Notes under the pieces: model-generated
What the model saw: the letters and a program-made list of their open reading frames with translations, nothing else
The model's database searches: none
Told to the model about the DNA's origin: nothing
Program-made: the position numbers and the translations under genes
Origin: Aquisphaera giovannonii
Lineage (GTDB): Bacteria; Planctomycetota; Planctomycetia; Isosphaerales; Isosphaeraceae
NCBI RefSeq assembly: GCF_008087625.1
Contig: NZ_CP042997.1
Coordinates: forward strand, 5,270,001-5,334,000
DNA length: 64,000 nt
Direction of reading: 5' to 3'
In this document: positions 44,407-53,986 of the stretch, piece by piece
How positions within the stretch are numbered: the stretch's first letter is position 1
Layout: the number at the start of each line of letters is the position of its first letter

Positions 44407-47400
44407 CTACTTCGCGTGGTGCTCCGATCGGATCGCGATGTGATGCGCCGGCTTCGCCTGGTCGTGATGCGCGGGCTTCGCGTGGGCGTGGGCATGCGCC
44501 TGGCGGGCCTTCCGGAACCGGGCCTTCCAGGCCGTCGGCAGGACGGTGTTGCGCCAGGTGAGCCGCGCCTCGTAGCTGCCGCCGGGGGTGCCGTCGGCGT
44601 TGCCGTCGAGGATCTGGCCATTGACGCCGACCAGGGCGCGAGGGCTGGCGCCGTCCACGGACAGGGTGTAGGTGCGGTGGAAGTTGAGCCTCTGGCGGAA
44701 CTTCAGGGTGACGGTGTTGTCGATCGCGTCGTAGATCGCCCTGGCGATGGCGATCCGGCGGCCGGCGGCGTCCTTCAGGGTGTAGGCGCGGACGTCCGTC
44801 GCCTTCGACGGATCCAGGGGCCGGTCGAAGGTGAGGACGATCGACGTGGGCATCATGTGGACGCCGTATCGCTGCAAGAGCACCACCCGCGGGCCGTCCG
44901 CGGCCGTGCCGCCCCCGCCATTGCCGCCATCGCCGCCGCCGTCGCCGCCGGTGGTCGCCGCGGCGGTCAGGGTGGCGGTGACGGTGGAGACCTGGCCCGT
45001 GGACAGCGACCGGATCTCCACGGTGACGGTCCCCGTCCCGGCGTCCGCGAGCGTGACGTCCAGGGGGATCGACCCGGTGGCCAGGCCCACCAGGCGGACC
45101 AGGCTCAGGGCCTGCGTGGGCCGGCCGTCGGGGCCGATCAGCGCGGCGGTGGCCCCGCCGGTCGTGCCGACGATGGTCACGCTGTACGAGTCGTCGGTGT
45201 TGCCCGTGTTGCTGAGCAGGATCAGGAACGAGCCGGTGCCCGGCGCCGACAGGCTCTGCGAGGCGGGCGTGAGCGAGGCCGACATCCCGGTCGTCGCGGC
45301 GATCGTCAGGTCGGCCTGGGCCATCGCCCGCACGCCGGGCGTGGCCCGCGACGTGGCCGTGGCGACCAGCGGCAGCGAGCCCGGCAGCGCGAGGCCCGGC
45401 GCGGTGGTGTTGATCGCGACGTACTGCCAGGCGTCCGGCGCCAGCGTGACCGTCGCGCTGCCGAGCGCGGCGAACAGCCCCGCGGGGCCGGCCAGCGCGA
45501 GGTCGTACGTCTCCGTGGTCGTCCCGGTGTTCGTCACGAGGAGCCGGTAGGGCGAGCCCGCCGCGGCGCTCCCCGGGTCGATCTCCAGCCGGACCCCCTG
45601 GGGGGCGATCGTCAGCGAGCCCGTCGCGGCGGCGGCGACGGACGAGTCCGAGCCCGACGTCGCCGCGACGGAGATCGGCACGGTCCCCGCGGCCGCCCCC
45701 CGCGAGGCGGTCACGCGCAGGGTGACGTCGCGGGAGGACGCGGCGCCCGGCGAGAGGGTGACCCAGGCCGGCTCGAACGAAGCATCGACGCCGTCCGGGA
45801 GGTCGGCGGACAGGTAGAACGTGTCGGAGGTCGTGCCGGTGTTCGTCACGCGCACGGTGTAGTACGTCGAGGTCCCCGGCCCGGCCGTCGCGGAGCCCGG
45901 CGTGAGCGTCACGACGACGCCGCGGGAGTCGGCGGCGGGCGCGGCGGCCGCCCCGGCGAGCGTGAGGCTGCCGCCGACGGTCCCGGAGATCCCCGCGGCG
46001 GCGGCCAGCACGGTGAAGCCGTAGGGACCCGTCGGCGTGAAGAGGTCCGTCCTGAGGGCCAGGTTGAAGTCCTGCTGGCCGCCGGCGGGGACGGTGATCG
46101 TCGACGGCAGGTTGGCCCACGAGGCGGGGACGCCGGAGATCGACATCGCGTAGGTGACGCTCGCCGACGTGGGATTGGAGACCGTGAGGGTGTAGGAGGC
46201 CGTCTGCCCCGGGGCCGCCGAGTTCGTCCCGGGGCTGAGCGTCAGGATCTGCTCGCCCGCGACGGCGACGGCCGGGGCGGTCACCGAGCCCGCGGTGCCC
46301 TGGCTGGTGAAGTCGGCCTTCGAGCCCAGCGTGACCGGGCGGGACCGGCCCGGCGCCAGGCCGGCGACGCTCTCCTGCCAGGTGATGGCCCGCGTGGTCG
46401 TCGTCGCGTCGAGCGAGAGGTCCCACACGTACGTGTCGTAATCGGCCCCGGGGATGACCTGCGTCGGCGCGACGCTGAACGAGCCGGGGACGACGCCCAC
46501 CCCCGTCCCCTTCGGCACCTGCACCGAGGCCGTGACGGGGACGGGCGTCGCCGAGCCGAGGGCGTAGATGATCAGGCCCGAGGTGCTGCTGGTGTAGAGG
46601 AGCCCCCCGGAGAGGTAGGCCCCCAGCACCTCGCTCGGCACCGAGACCTCCCGGACGCCCACGTCCGCCGGGTCGGTCGGGTCGAGGATCAGCATGTTCG
46701 GGGTGTCCGTGACCGCGCCGAGGGTCTCCGTGCCGATCAGGCCGCCGCCGACCGGGAACAGGTACATGATGTTGCGCGCGTCGCGGTCGAGCGTCTTCGT
46801 GGCGATGATGGAGGGGGACATCGGGTCGGAGATGTCCAGCGTGGCGACCACGACCTTCCCGGTCAGGCCCACGACGCCGCCGCCCCAGCTCTTCGAGGGG
46901 CCGATGATCACGGCCCGGTTTCCGTCGACGTAGACGCCGGTGACCTGCGCCATGCCCGGGACCAGCAGGCTGCCGGCGATCGTCGGGGCGTTGGGATTGG
47001 TCGCGTCGGCGATCAGCAGCTTGCCCGTGCCGTCGACGTCCCCGCCGGTCTCCGTGGTGCTGCCGATGTAGAGCAGGTGGTCGCCGACGGCCGCCTGCTG
47101 CCACATGTTCGTGGTGCCGTCGTAGGGGAAGCCGGTGGACGGGTCGGGCGGGCTGTCGTAGAGGGTGGTCCCGACGACCGGATGCGTCGGGTCGGAGATG
47201 TCCACCGGCGTCAGCTCGCCGAACTGGGCGAAGATCTGCCCGCTGAAGATGTAGTAGCGATACCAGCCCGAGTTCAGATAGGTCGTGTCGCCGACCACCG
47301 TGGGCCCCCCCTGGAACGACAGGTTGGGGATGTCGGTCTGGCCGAGGAGCGCCGGGTGCGCGGGATCCGCGAGCGAGTAGATGAGGAGCTTCACCGTCGG

Positions 47401-50400
47401 CCCGTTGTTGTCGGGCGAGGCCCGCACGATGAGCTCGCTCCCCTTGAGGTCCAGCCCCAGCTTGGTGCCGGCGGGGATGCCGTCGGTGAACGTCGAGACG
47501 AGGGCGGGGTGGGCGGGATCCGACACGTCCACGATGGCGAATCCGCCGGAGGTCGCGACGTACGCATCGTGGCCGTAGGTGACGACGTTCTGCACCTCCC
47601 CGCCGATCGGCGTCTGGCCGACGATATGGAGGGGGCTGAACGCGTCCGGGGTCGCGGTCACGTTGAGCGTGACCGTGGTCGTGCCGTCGCCGGCCGGCAG
47701 GGTGGCCGGGTCGGCGGTCGTCGTCACGGAGACCGGGCTGCCGATCAGCAGCGTCCCGGCCCCGGTGGCGCCGGCGATCGGGTTGCCGGCGAGGTCGGTG
47801 ACGGCGACCGCGATCGTGAGGTTCCCCTTCGCGTAGCCGGTCGTGTCCAGCGTCCTCAGGTCCACGGTCGTCAGCGTGGTGAGGACGCTCAGGGTGAAGG
47901 TCACCGGGCTGGACGTGAAGAGCACGCCGCCGCCGGAGTCCTTCACGACGTAGTAGGCCTTCGCGTCCCGGGCCTGGTTGACCGCGTTGAGCACGCGGGC
48001 GGCGACCTCCACCTTGGCGCCCGGCTCGACGAACGGGGTCGCGGGATCCACCGAGACGACCGCGACGGACTCCTGCCGGGCGGTGAGCGAGCCCGTCGCG
48101 GACTGCGAGATTTCCGCCGCCCCCTCGACCGTCGCGACGACCCGGAACGTGAACGGGTCGAGCTCGGTCGCCGAGGTCGAGGTCAGCGTGACGTACACCG
48201 TCGGCTGGCCGTTCCCCGGCGTGACCTGGCCGGGGGCGAGCGTGATCGACGCCTGGCTGAAGCTCGCGGTCACTCCCGAGGGCAGCCCGGCGACGGAGAG
48301 GTCGTACGTGGCCGCCTTGCTGCCCGTGTTCTGGAGGACGACCTGGAACGACACGGGGGCCTGGGGCAGGGCCGTCTGGGTGTTGGTCACGAAGCCGAGC
48401 GTGAAGCGGTACGAGGCCTCGTCGTCCAGGGTCTTCGCGAAGGCGCCGACGTCCCGGCCGATCGCCGTCACGGCCGCTTTCACCGCCTGGGGCGTCGTCG
48501 CCGCGGCCAGGGCGTCGCGGTCGGCCGAGAGGGTCGCCAGGCTCGGGGCGAGATAGGCGTCGGCCGAGGCGAGCGTCCGGATCGCGTCCAGGCTGGCCAG
48601 CGCCTGGCCCTTCGCCGCGGAGTTCGAGGGGTCCTGGACCAGGGCGGTGAGCGCCGCGGCCAGGTCGCCCAGGCGGCTCGACAGCCCGGCGTTGCCGAGC
48701 TGGCCGGCCGCGGCGGCGGCCGACGCGATGGCATCGGCGCCGGGGACGACCGTCTTCAGCGTCAGGGCGACGGACCTCGTGGAGGGCGAGGAGGCGTCGC
48801 CGTAGCTCGCGGTGACGGTCGCCCCGAGCGTGCTGTTCAGGGGCGTCGCGGCGGAGGGCGTCAGGGTGACCGTCCGCGTGACCGACGCGCCGGGGGCCAG
48901 CGAGACGATCAGGGGCGCCAGGCCGTCGAGCTGGAGGCCGGCGGCCGCCGAGGACGAGAGCGTGACGTTCGCCTCGGCCACGTTGCCGCGGTTCGTGATC
49001 GTGAGGGTGATCGTGCCGGGCGAGCCGGGCGTCGTGCCGACGGTCGTCGCGCTCGCGTCCACGGCCACGTCGTGGACGGCCGGCACGGTGAACGTGACCG
49101 CCCGAGTCCGGGTGATGGACGGGTCGGAGGTGCTGGTGGCCGTGACGTTGAAGGTGAGCACCGTCCCGGGCGCGGGGAGGGGCTGGCCGGGGGTCGGGAT
49201 CAGGTACAGCCCCACGACCGACGTGCCGCCGGCCGGGACGGTCACGCCGGCCAGGCTGGAGACGACGGTGAAGCCGGACGGCACCCCGCCGAAGGTCAGG
49301 TTGTACGTGTCCGCCGAGCCCCCCGCGTTGTGGACGCTCGCCCGGTACGCGGAGGGGAGGAGCACGCCGCCGAAGGACGTGCCGAGCACGGTCGCGCCGG
49401 CGCCGGTGCCGGTGTCCACCGGGACGCTCACGAGCGAGTCGGGGGCCACGGACAGGGTCATCCCCGCGGCGGTCGCGCCGACGTTCACCTCCACGAGCCG
49501 CCGGACGACCAGGTTGGGGTCGTCCACCGACCGCGCGATCAGGAGGACGGGGACGGTCCCGGACTGGAGCCCGGCCGCCGGCAGGGCGGTGACGCGGCCG
49601 GAGGCGTCCACGGTCACCGTCCATCCCTCGGGGGCCGTCGCGGTCAGGTCGAAACGACCGGCCAGGCTGGTCAGGACGCCGGCCTGGAAGGCGCCCGCCG
49701 CGTTCTGGTCGGCGGAGACCGGCGTCCCGGGGGCCGCGAGCTGGAGGACGCCCGAGGCGTTGCCGGCCATCGTCACCGCGTCGGCGCCGCCCCCGGCCGC
49801 GACCGTGATCGTGCCGCCGAAGCCCGAGAGCGCCAGGCCGTTCGCGGGGTCGAGCGCCCGGCCGCCGATGCTCAGGGAGCCGCCGCCGGCCGGATCTAAG
49901 GTGACCTCGGCGCCGGTCGCCTGGACGGCGGCCGAGCCCGCGAAGTCCGGCGAGCCGCCGGCGCCGGAGCCGGCGAGCTGGGCGGCGGAGGTGACGATCG
50001 TGTACGTCCCGGCGGGCAGCGTCACGCCCCCCACCGTCAGCCGGTCGGTCGTGAGCGTGATGGCCGCGGCGCCGGAGAGCGTCGCCTGGTAGCTGCTCCA
50101 CTCGCCGCCCACCGCCAGGACGCCCGGGCCCGCGGAGTAGAACGAGAGCGTCCCCTGGCCGGTGACCGAGTACGACACCGCCCCGGCGACCGTCGCGCCG
50201 AGCACGCCGCCGGCCGCGACGGCCACCGCGCCCGTGCCCACGACGTTCCCGGCCGCGTCCTTGACCTGGGCGGAGCCCGCCCGGAGCGAGGCGACCGGCA
50301 GGCCGACGACGCTCGAGGTCTGCCACGTCGCCGTCGCCGCCCCGGAGACCTGGAGGCTGCGGGCCGGCAGCGTCGCCGAGACCGCCCCGGCGGACAGGCC

Positions 50401-53097
50401 CGCGCCCGGCGTGGTCGTCGCGGTGGCGGCGTTCGGGGTCGCGGGGAGGAGCCTCGGCGCCGCGTCGCCCTGGTAGCCCTCGGCGGAGGGGTCGAACGCG
50501 TACTTGATCGCCGCGAGATAGGCGACCGAGAACCCCGCGACGAAGAGCGGCGGCTTGCCGATGAGGGCGGCCTCCAGCTCGCCCGTGATGGCCTGGAGGA
50601 CGATCGAGAGGTAATTCTTGAGGTTGGCCAGGGCGTCCGCGGCGGGGATGTGGGCGTTGTCGACGACGTAGTTGTTGTACAGCTTGAGCAGGAAGACGAT
50701 GAACTTGACGAAGCTCCCGGCGGAGGCCCCGGCGAAGACGCCCTCCGCGAACTGGTTGGACGCGCTATTGGGGTTGAGGAACTGGTTGGCGACGAACTCG
50801 ACGATGGAGCCGTGGCTGCCGTCCTGGAGGACGCCCGTCGTCTCGCCGGTGGACAGGTCGATCTCGTACCAGGCCAGCCGGCCCACGCCATTCACCGTCA
50901 CGGGTTGCGAGGGGACGATGACGTCCCTGCCGGCCTGCAGGGCCGCGGCGATGAGGGCCTTCGGGTCGGCCGGGATGTTGAGGCTGTCGAGCGCGCCCGG
51001 GTTGTCCGGGGTCAGCGAGACCAGCGGGATGCCCTGGGCCTTCGCGGCCGCGAAGACGGCCGGCGTGCCCAGCGGGACCCCGACCGTGATCGTGCCGGTG
51101 GACGCCGCGGAAGCATCCCCGAGGACGTCGCTCTCGACCTGGCTCTCCATGATCCCCCGGTCGTAGTTGAACCCGATGGTCGCGGCCCGGGCGTTCCCCG
51201 GCGCGGCCAGCACGCGGATGTCGTCCTTCAGGAGGTCGAGGCCGAGGTCCAGCCGCACGGTGCCGTCCGCACCGACCGTGGCGTCGCTCGAGGCGATGAT
51301 GAACTTCGGGGAGTCCAGGTAGGCCCGGACGTGCATGCCGGCGGCCATCGCCTGCGTGTAGGCGTCGGAGTCCTGCTCGAACTCCGCCAGGCGGCTCCGC
51401 TGCATCGCGATCAGCACGGCCTTGAACCGGTCGATCACCTGGGCGGCGAGGGCGTCGTGCGCGGGGCCGGCGGGGGTCGCGGCGAGCTGGTCCGCGAAGG
51501 CGGTGAAGGCCGACTGGAGGCCCGCGAGCTGGGCGGAAGCCGCCTGGACCGCGTGCGGGTTGTACAGGCCGGACTCCGCGTCGACCGTCCACAGGTCCAG
51601 CGGCGAGACCAGCGGGTCGGCGCCCGCGGCCGTCGAGGACGAGCCGCCGTTCCGCCGGATGGCCGGGCCGATGAGGTCGGCGAGCGTCCGGTCGTACGTC
51701 TCCGCGGACTGCCCCGGCCCGGTCGTCGTCAGGCGGAGGAAGAGGCCGGTGAGGACCGTGCTGCCGAGCGGGAAGTTCGTCCGCACCTCCTGGTAGGACG
51801 TCCCGGTGATGAGCCGGTCGGCGGACGGGTCCATGCCGTCGCCGCCGACGATCAGGTACGGCGTGTAGACGTTCGTCGTGCTCGAGAAGACCGGCGTCCC
51901 CAGCGACTGCGAGTTGACCAGGTTGCCGATCGTCAGCGGGTGCCCGACGAGGTCCACGGCGTTGAAGGTCTGGTCGAGCACGGTCGTCGTCGACGTGCCC
52001 GACAGGCCGAAGGCCTGGCTCGCCGTGTTCAGGATCTCGGCGGTCACGGCGACCTCCACCTTCTGGCGGAGCGAGTCCGGGACCTCGGCGAACGTGGCGG
52101 AGGCCGTCGCGAACGACCGCCCCGGGGCGGCCCCGGCGATCAGCGGGTCGGCGTCGATCATCCCGGATCCGGCGTCGTATCGGAACCAGGTGTGGTCGGT
52201 GGCCTCGGACAGGAGGGCCGGGTCGTTCGCCGGGTCGGCCGTGGGCGTGCCCGGTGCCAGGTAGCCGGCCGTCTGCGGGTACGCGGGGAACATCGACCGG
52301 ATCAGGGACTGCGCCTGCGCGTACGGGAGCGTGCCTCTGGCGTACTGCGCGGGGATGCCGGAGGCCCGCATCAGGGCGACGCCCAGGCTGGCGACGTCGA
52401 GCGAGTTGCCCGCGCCCGACCAGAGGGTGCCCCGCGCGCCGCGGAGGGAGCCGGGGTAGGACTCGTAGCCGACCTGCGCGTGCAGGAAGTCGAAGATCCG
52501 GGCCGGGTCGTAGTCGAGCCTCGCCGCCTCCTCCTGGACGTACGGGTCGGCCGCGTTGGCGTCCGGCGCGGAGGCCAGCAGGGACGCGTCGATCGCCCGG
52601 CCGGTCAGCGCGGCGGCGGGCGTGGAATCCGAGACGCCGGCGCCGTCGACGGTGGCGAACGCGGACGCCCCGCCATCGAGCTGGAGGGGCGTGGGGCTCG
52701 CCAGGGAGACGGTCACGGAGACGCTCGCCCGCCCGTAAGGCTGGAGCGTGCCCAGGCTCCAGGCCAGGTCCTGGCCGCTGCGGTCCGGCGCCCGGGATGC
52801 GCCCGCGAGCGTCACGCCCGGCTGCAGGCTAGTCTTGAGGAGGACCCCGGCCTCGGCCTTGGCCCCCTCGTTGTAAACCGTGTACGTGATGGTGACCTGA
52901 TTATTCGAGAGCCCCGAGGTGGTGTACGTGGACAGCGCGCGGCCGACCACGATCGCCTGGGGGAGCGTCGTCGCGGAGCCGGCGTCGAGCATCAGGCGGT
53001 CTTCCAGCGGCTCGATCGCGGGCCGACGGGGCCGGCGGCCCGCGCGGGAGGGGAGGCGGCCTTGCCGGGGAGTCCGCATGTCGTCGCGACGCACCAT
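44407..53097 (-). CDS. Giant surface protein with transglutaminase-like and propeller domains
   Basis: 2896 aa from the ATG at 53097, chosen because GAGGTG lies 6 nt upstream; ATGs at 53103 and 53106 are alternatives. Residues 20-40 contain RRPAIEPLEDRLMLDAG, the planctomycete export motif. Near 220-320 a transglutaminase-like fold is visible (AGNSLDVASLGVALMRASGI, AQYARG, DHTWFRYDAGSGMIDADPL), but the catalytic Cys position is not Cys. Further on are cadherin/CARDB-like beta domains (VTLSSSAAAGLQLDGLAPLI), a LVIVD-type beta-propeller near 1820-2170 (GGFAIVDVSDPAHPALVSTF), and more Ig-like repeats (GQTASYTLTVSNPTSASVTY). An SbsA-like module (IVLTFDRPLDPSKATDV) and a His-rich tail (QAHAHAHAKPAHHDQAKPAH) end the protein. 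Probably secreted and surface-bound; no enzyme function is supported. Confidence 0.9.
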   Translation of the reverse strand: MVRRDDMRTPRQGRLPSRAGRRPRRPAIEPLEDRLMLDAGSATTLPQAIVVGRALSTYTTSGLSNNQVTITYTVYNEGAKAEAGVLLKTSLQPGVTLAGASRAPDRSGQDLAWSLGTLQPYGRASVSVTVSLASPTPLQLDGGASAFATVDGAGVSDSTPAAALTGRAIDASLLASAPDANAADPYVQEEAARLDYDPARIFDFLHAQVGYESYPGSLRGARGTLWSGAGNSLDVASLGVALMRASGIPAQYARGTLPYAQAQSLIRSMFPAYPQTAGYLAPGTPTADPANDPALLSEATDHTWFRYDAGSGMIDADPLIAGAAPGRSFATASATFAEVPDSLRQKVEVAVTAEILNTASQAFGLSGTSTTTVLDQTFNAVDLVGHPLTIGNLVNSQSLGTPVFSSTTNVYTPYLIVGGDGMDPSADRLITGTSYQEVRTNFPLGSTVLTGLFLRLTTTGPGQSAETYDRTLADLIGPAIRRNGGSSSTAAGADPLVSPLDLWTVDAESGLYNPHAVQAASAQLAGLQSAFTAFADQLAATPAGPAHDALAAQVIDRFKAVLIAMQRSRLAEFEQDSDAYTQAMAAGMHVRAYLDSPKFIIASSDATVGADGTVRLDLGLDLLKDDIRVLAAPGNARAATIGFNYDRGIMESQVESDVLGDASAASTGTITVGVPLGTPAVFAAAKAQGIPLVSLTPDNPGALDSLNIPADPKALIAAALQAGRDVIVPSQPVTVNGVGRLAWYEIDLSTGETTGVLQDGSHGSIVEFVANQFLNPNSASNQFAEGVFAGASAGSFVKFIVFLLKLYNNYVVDNAHIPAADALANLKNYLSIVLQAITGELEAALIGKPPLFVAGFSVAYLAAIKYAFDPSAEGYQGDAAPRLLPATPNAATATTTPGAGLSAGAVSATLPARSLQVSGAATATWQTSSVVGLPVASLRAGSAQVKDAAGNVVGTGAVAVAAGGVLGATVAGAVSYSVTGQGTLSFYSAGPGVLAVGGEWSSYQATLSGAAAITLTTDRLTVGGVTLPAGTYTIVTSAAQLAGSGAGGSPDFAGSAAVQATGAEVTLDPAGGGSLSIGGRALDPANGLALSGFGGTITVAAGGGADAVTMAGNASGVLQLAAPGTPVSADQNAAGAFQAGVLTSLAGRFDLTATAPEGWTVTVDASGRVTALPAAGLQSGTVPVLLIARSVDDPNLVVRRLVEVNVGATAAGMTLSVAPDSLVSVPVDTGTGAGATVLGTSFGGVLLPSAYRASVHNAGGSADTYNLTFGGVPSGFTVVSSLAGVTVPAGGTSVVGLYLIPTPGQPLPAPGTVLTFNVTATSTSDPSITRTRAVTFTVPAVHDVAVDASATTVGTTPGSPGTITLTITNRGNVAEANVTLSSSAAAGLQLDGLAPLIVSLAPGASVTRTVTLTPSAATPLNSTLGATVTASYGDASSPSTRSVALTLKTVVPGADAIASAAAAAGQLGNAGLSSRLGDLAAALTALVQDPSNSAAKGQALASLDAIRTLASADAYLAPSLATLSADRDALAAATTPQAVKAAVTAIGRDVGAFAKTLDDEASYRFTLGFVTNTQTALPQAPVSFQVVLQNTGSKAATYDLSVAGLPSGVTASFSQASITLAPGQVTPGNGQPTVYVTLTSTSATELDPFTFRVVATVEGAAEISQSATGSLTARQESVAVVSVDPATPFVEPGAKVEVAARVLNAVNQARDAKAYYVVKDSGGGVLFTSSPVTFTLSVLTTLTTVDLRTLDTTGYAKGNLTIAVAVTDLAGNPIAGATGAGTLLIGSPVSVTTTADPATLPAGDGTTTVTLNVTATPDAFSPLHIVGQTPIGGEVQNVVTYGHDAYVATSGGFAIVDVSDPAHPALVSTFTDGIPAGTKLGLDLKGSELIVRASPDNNGPTVKLLIYSLADPAHPALLGQTDIPNLSFQGGPTVVGDTTYLNSGWYRYYIFSGQIFAQFGELTPVDISDPTHPVVGTTLYDSPPDPSTGFPYDGTTNMWQQAAVGDHLLYIGSTTETGGDVDGTGKLLIADATNPNAPTIAGSLLVPGMAQVTGVYVDGNRAVIIGPSKSWGGGVVGLTGKVVVATLDISDPMSPSIIATKTLDRDARNIMYLFPVGGGLIGTETLGAVTDTPNMLILDPTDPADVGVREVSVPSEVLGAYLSGGLLYTSSTSGLIIYALGSATPVPVTASVQVPKGTGVGVVPGSFSVAPTQVIPGADYDTYVWDLSLDATTTTRAITWQESVAGLAPGRSRPVTLGSKADFTSQGTAGSVTAPAVAVAGEQILTLSPGTNSAAPGQTASYTLTVSNPTSASVTYAMSISGVPASWANLPSTITVPAGGQQDFNLALRTDLFTPTGPYGFTVLAAAAGISGTVGGSLTLAGAAAAPAADSRGVVVTLTPGSATAGPGTSTYYTVRVTNTGTTSDTFYLSADLPDGVDASFEPAWVTLSPGAASSRDVTLRVTASRGAAAGTVPISVAATSGSDSSVAAAATGSLTIAPQGVRLEIDPGSAAAGSPYRLLVTNTGTTTETYDLALAGPAGLFAALGSATVTLAPDAWQYVAINTTAPGLALPGSLPLVATATSRATPGVRAMAQADLTIAATTGMSASLTPASQSLSAPGTGSFLILLSNTGNTDDSYSVTIVGTTGGATAALIGPDGRPTQALSLVRLVGLATGSIPLDVTLADAGTGTVTVEIRSLSTGQVSTVTATLTAAATTGGDGGGDGGNGGGGTAADGPRVVLLQRYGVHMMPTSIVLTFDRPLDPSKATDVRAYTLKDAAGRRIAIARAIYDAIDNTVTLKFRQRLNFHRTYTLSVDGASPRALVGVNGQILDGNADGTPGGSYEARLTWRNTVLPTAWKARFRKARQAHAHAHAKPAHHDQAKPAHHIAIRSEHHAK

Positions 53098-53389
53098 GAT
53101 CATCACCTCGATGCGAGCCCGGGAAACCTCTCGGTTCGGGCTGGATTTGGTCCGATGATTCGCGAAAGAATAAGGACGGCTCGGATCAAGAAGGCCGATG
53201 GTCGCGGCGAGCGGCGCCGCGAATCGGGGCCGGCCCCGCCCGGGGGAGGCCGGCGGGCGATGACCTCGCCCCTCGGACTAAACGCGCCGTCGCCTCCCGA
53301 ACGGACATCGTTGTTTCGTTTCAACAATGGATGTCGCGCCGGCCGTGGCGAATTTACCGAGGCTCCGTGATCCGACCCGAGGGCAGCCG

Positions 53390-53986
53390 ATGATCGACGA
53401 CCGCGGGTCGGGACTGGTGGCCCTGCTGGATCGCTTCCGGGCGGGTGACCCGCGGGCGGCCGGCGAGATCGTGGGGGCGTACGAGCCGCACCTGCGGCGG
53501 ATCATCCGCCTGCGGATCCGGGACAGCCGGCTGCGGCGGCTCTACGACTCCGCGGACATCTGCCAGTCGGTGCTGGCGAGCTTCTTCGCCCGGCTCAGCC
53601 TGGGGCAATTCGACCTGGAGAACCCGGCGCAGCTCGTCCGCCTCCTGGAGGCCATGGCGCGGAACAAGCTGGCCACCGAGGCGAGGAGGTCGGGCGTGGC
53701 CCGCCGGGTGGAGGTGGGGGCGGTCGCCGGGGCGGCCGACGGCACCGGCCCGCTCGACCGCCCGGTGCCGGGGCCTTCCGACACGGAGCGGGTCGCCTGG
53801 CGGGAGATGGCGGAGGTCGTCCGCGACCGCCTCTCCGACGACGAGCGGGCGATCTCCGACCTGCGGGCCGCCGGCTGCGAGTGGGCCGACATCGCGTCGC
53901 GGATCGGCGGCGGGCCGGACGCGGCGAGGAAGCGGCTGGAGCGGGCCTTCGACCGGGTGGCGCGCGAGCTCGGATGGGAGGGATGA
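53390..53986 (+). CDS. ECF sigma factor upstream of a kinase
   Basis: 198 aa from ATG 53390 (GAGGG upstream); the frame is open 63 bp further up. Region 2: LLDRFRAGDPRAAGEIVGAY, RRIIRLRIRDSRLRRLYDSA, DICQSVLASFFARLSLGQFD. Region 4: WREMAEVVRDRLSDDERAIS, LRAAGCEWADIASRIGGGPD, AARKRLERAFDRVARELGW. DLRAAG and WADIASRIGG give the -35 helix-turn-helix. This subtype, placed directly before a Hanks-type kinase gene, is typical of planctomycetes, where kinases are thought to control it in place of an anti-sigma factor. The stop TGA is directly followed by the kinase GTG. Confidence 0.9.
   Translation: MIDDRGSGLVALLDRFRAGDPRAAGEIVGAYEPHLRRIIRLRIRDSRLRRLYDSADICQSVLASFFARLSLGQFDLENPAQLVRLLEAMARNKLATEARRSGVARRVEVGAVAGAADGTGPLDRPVPGPSDTERVAWREMAEVVRDRLSDDERAISDLRAAGCEWADIASRIGGGPDAARKRLERAFDRVARELGWEG

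Noticed and set aside
44347-50326. 1850- and 2010-aa frames overlapping the second giant gene
   Set aside because: Arg/Gly/Asp-rich shadow frames; the chosen frame has recognisable domains and a ribosome binding site.
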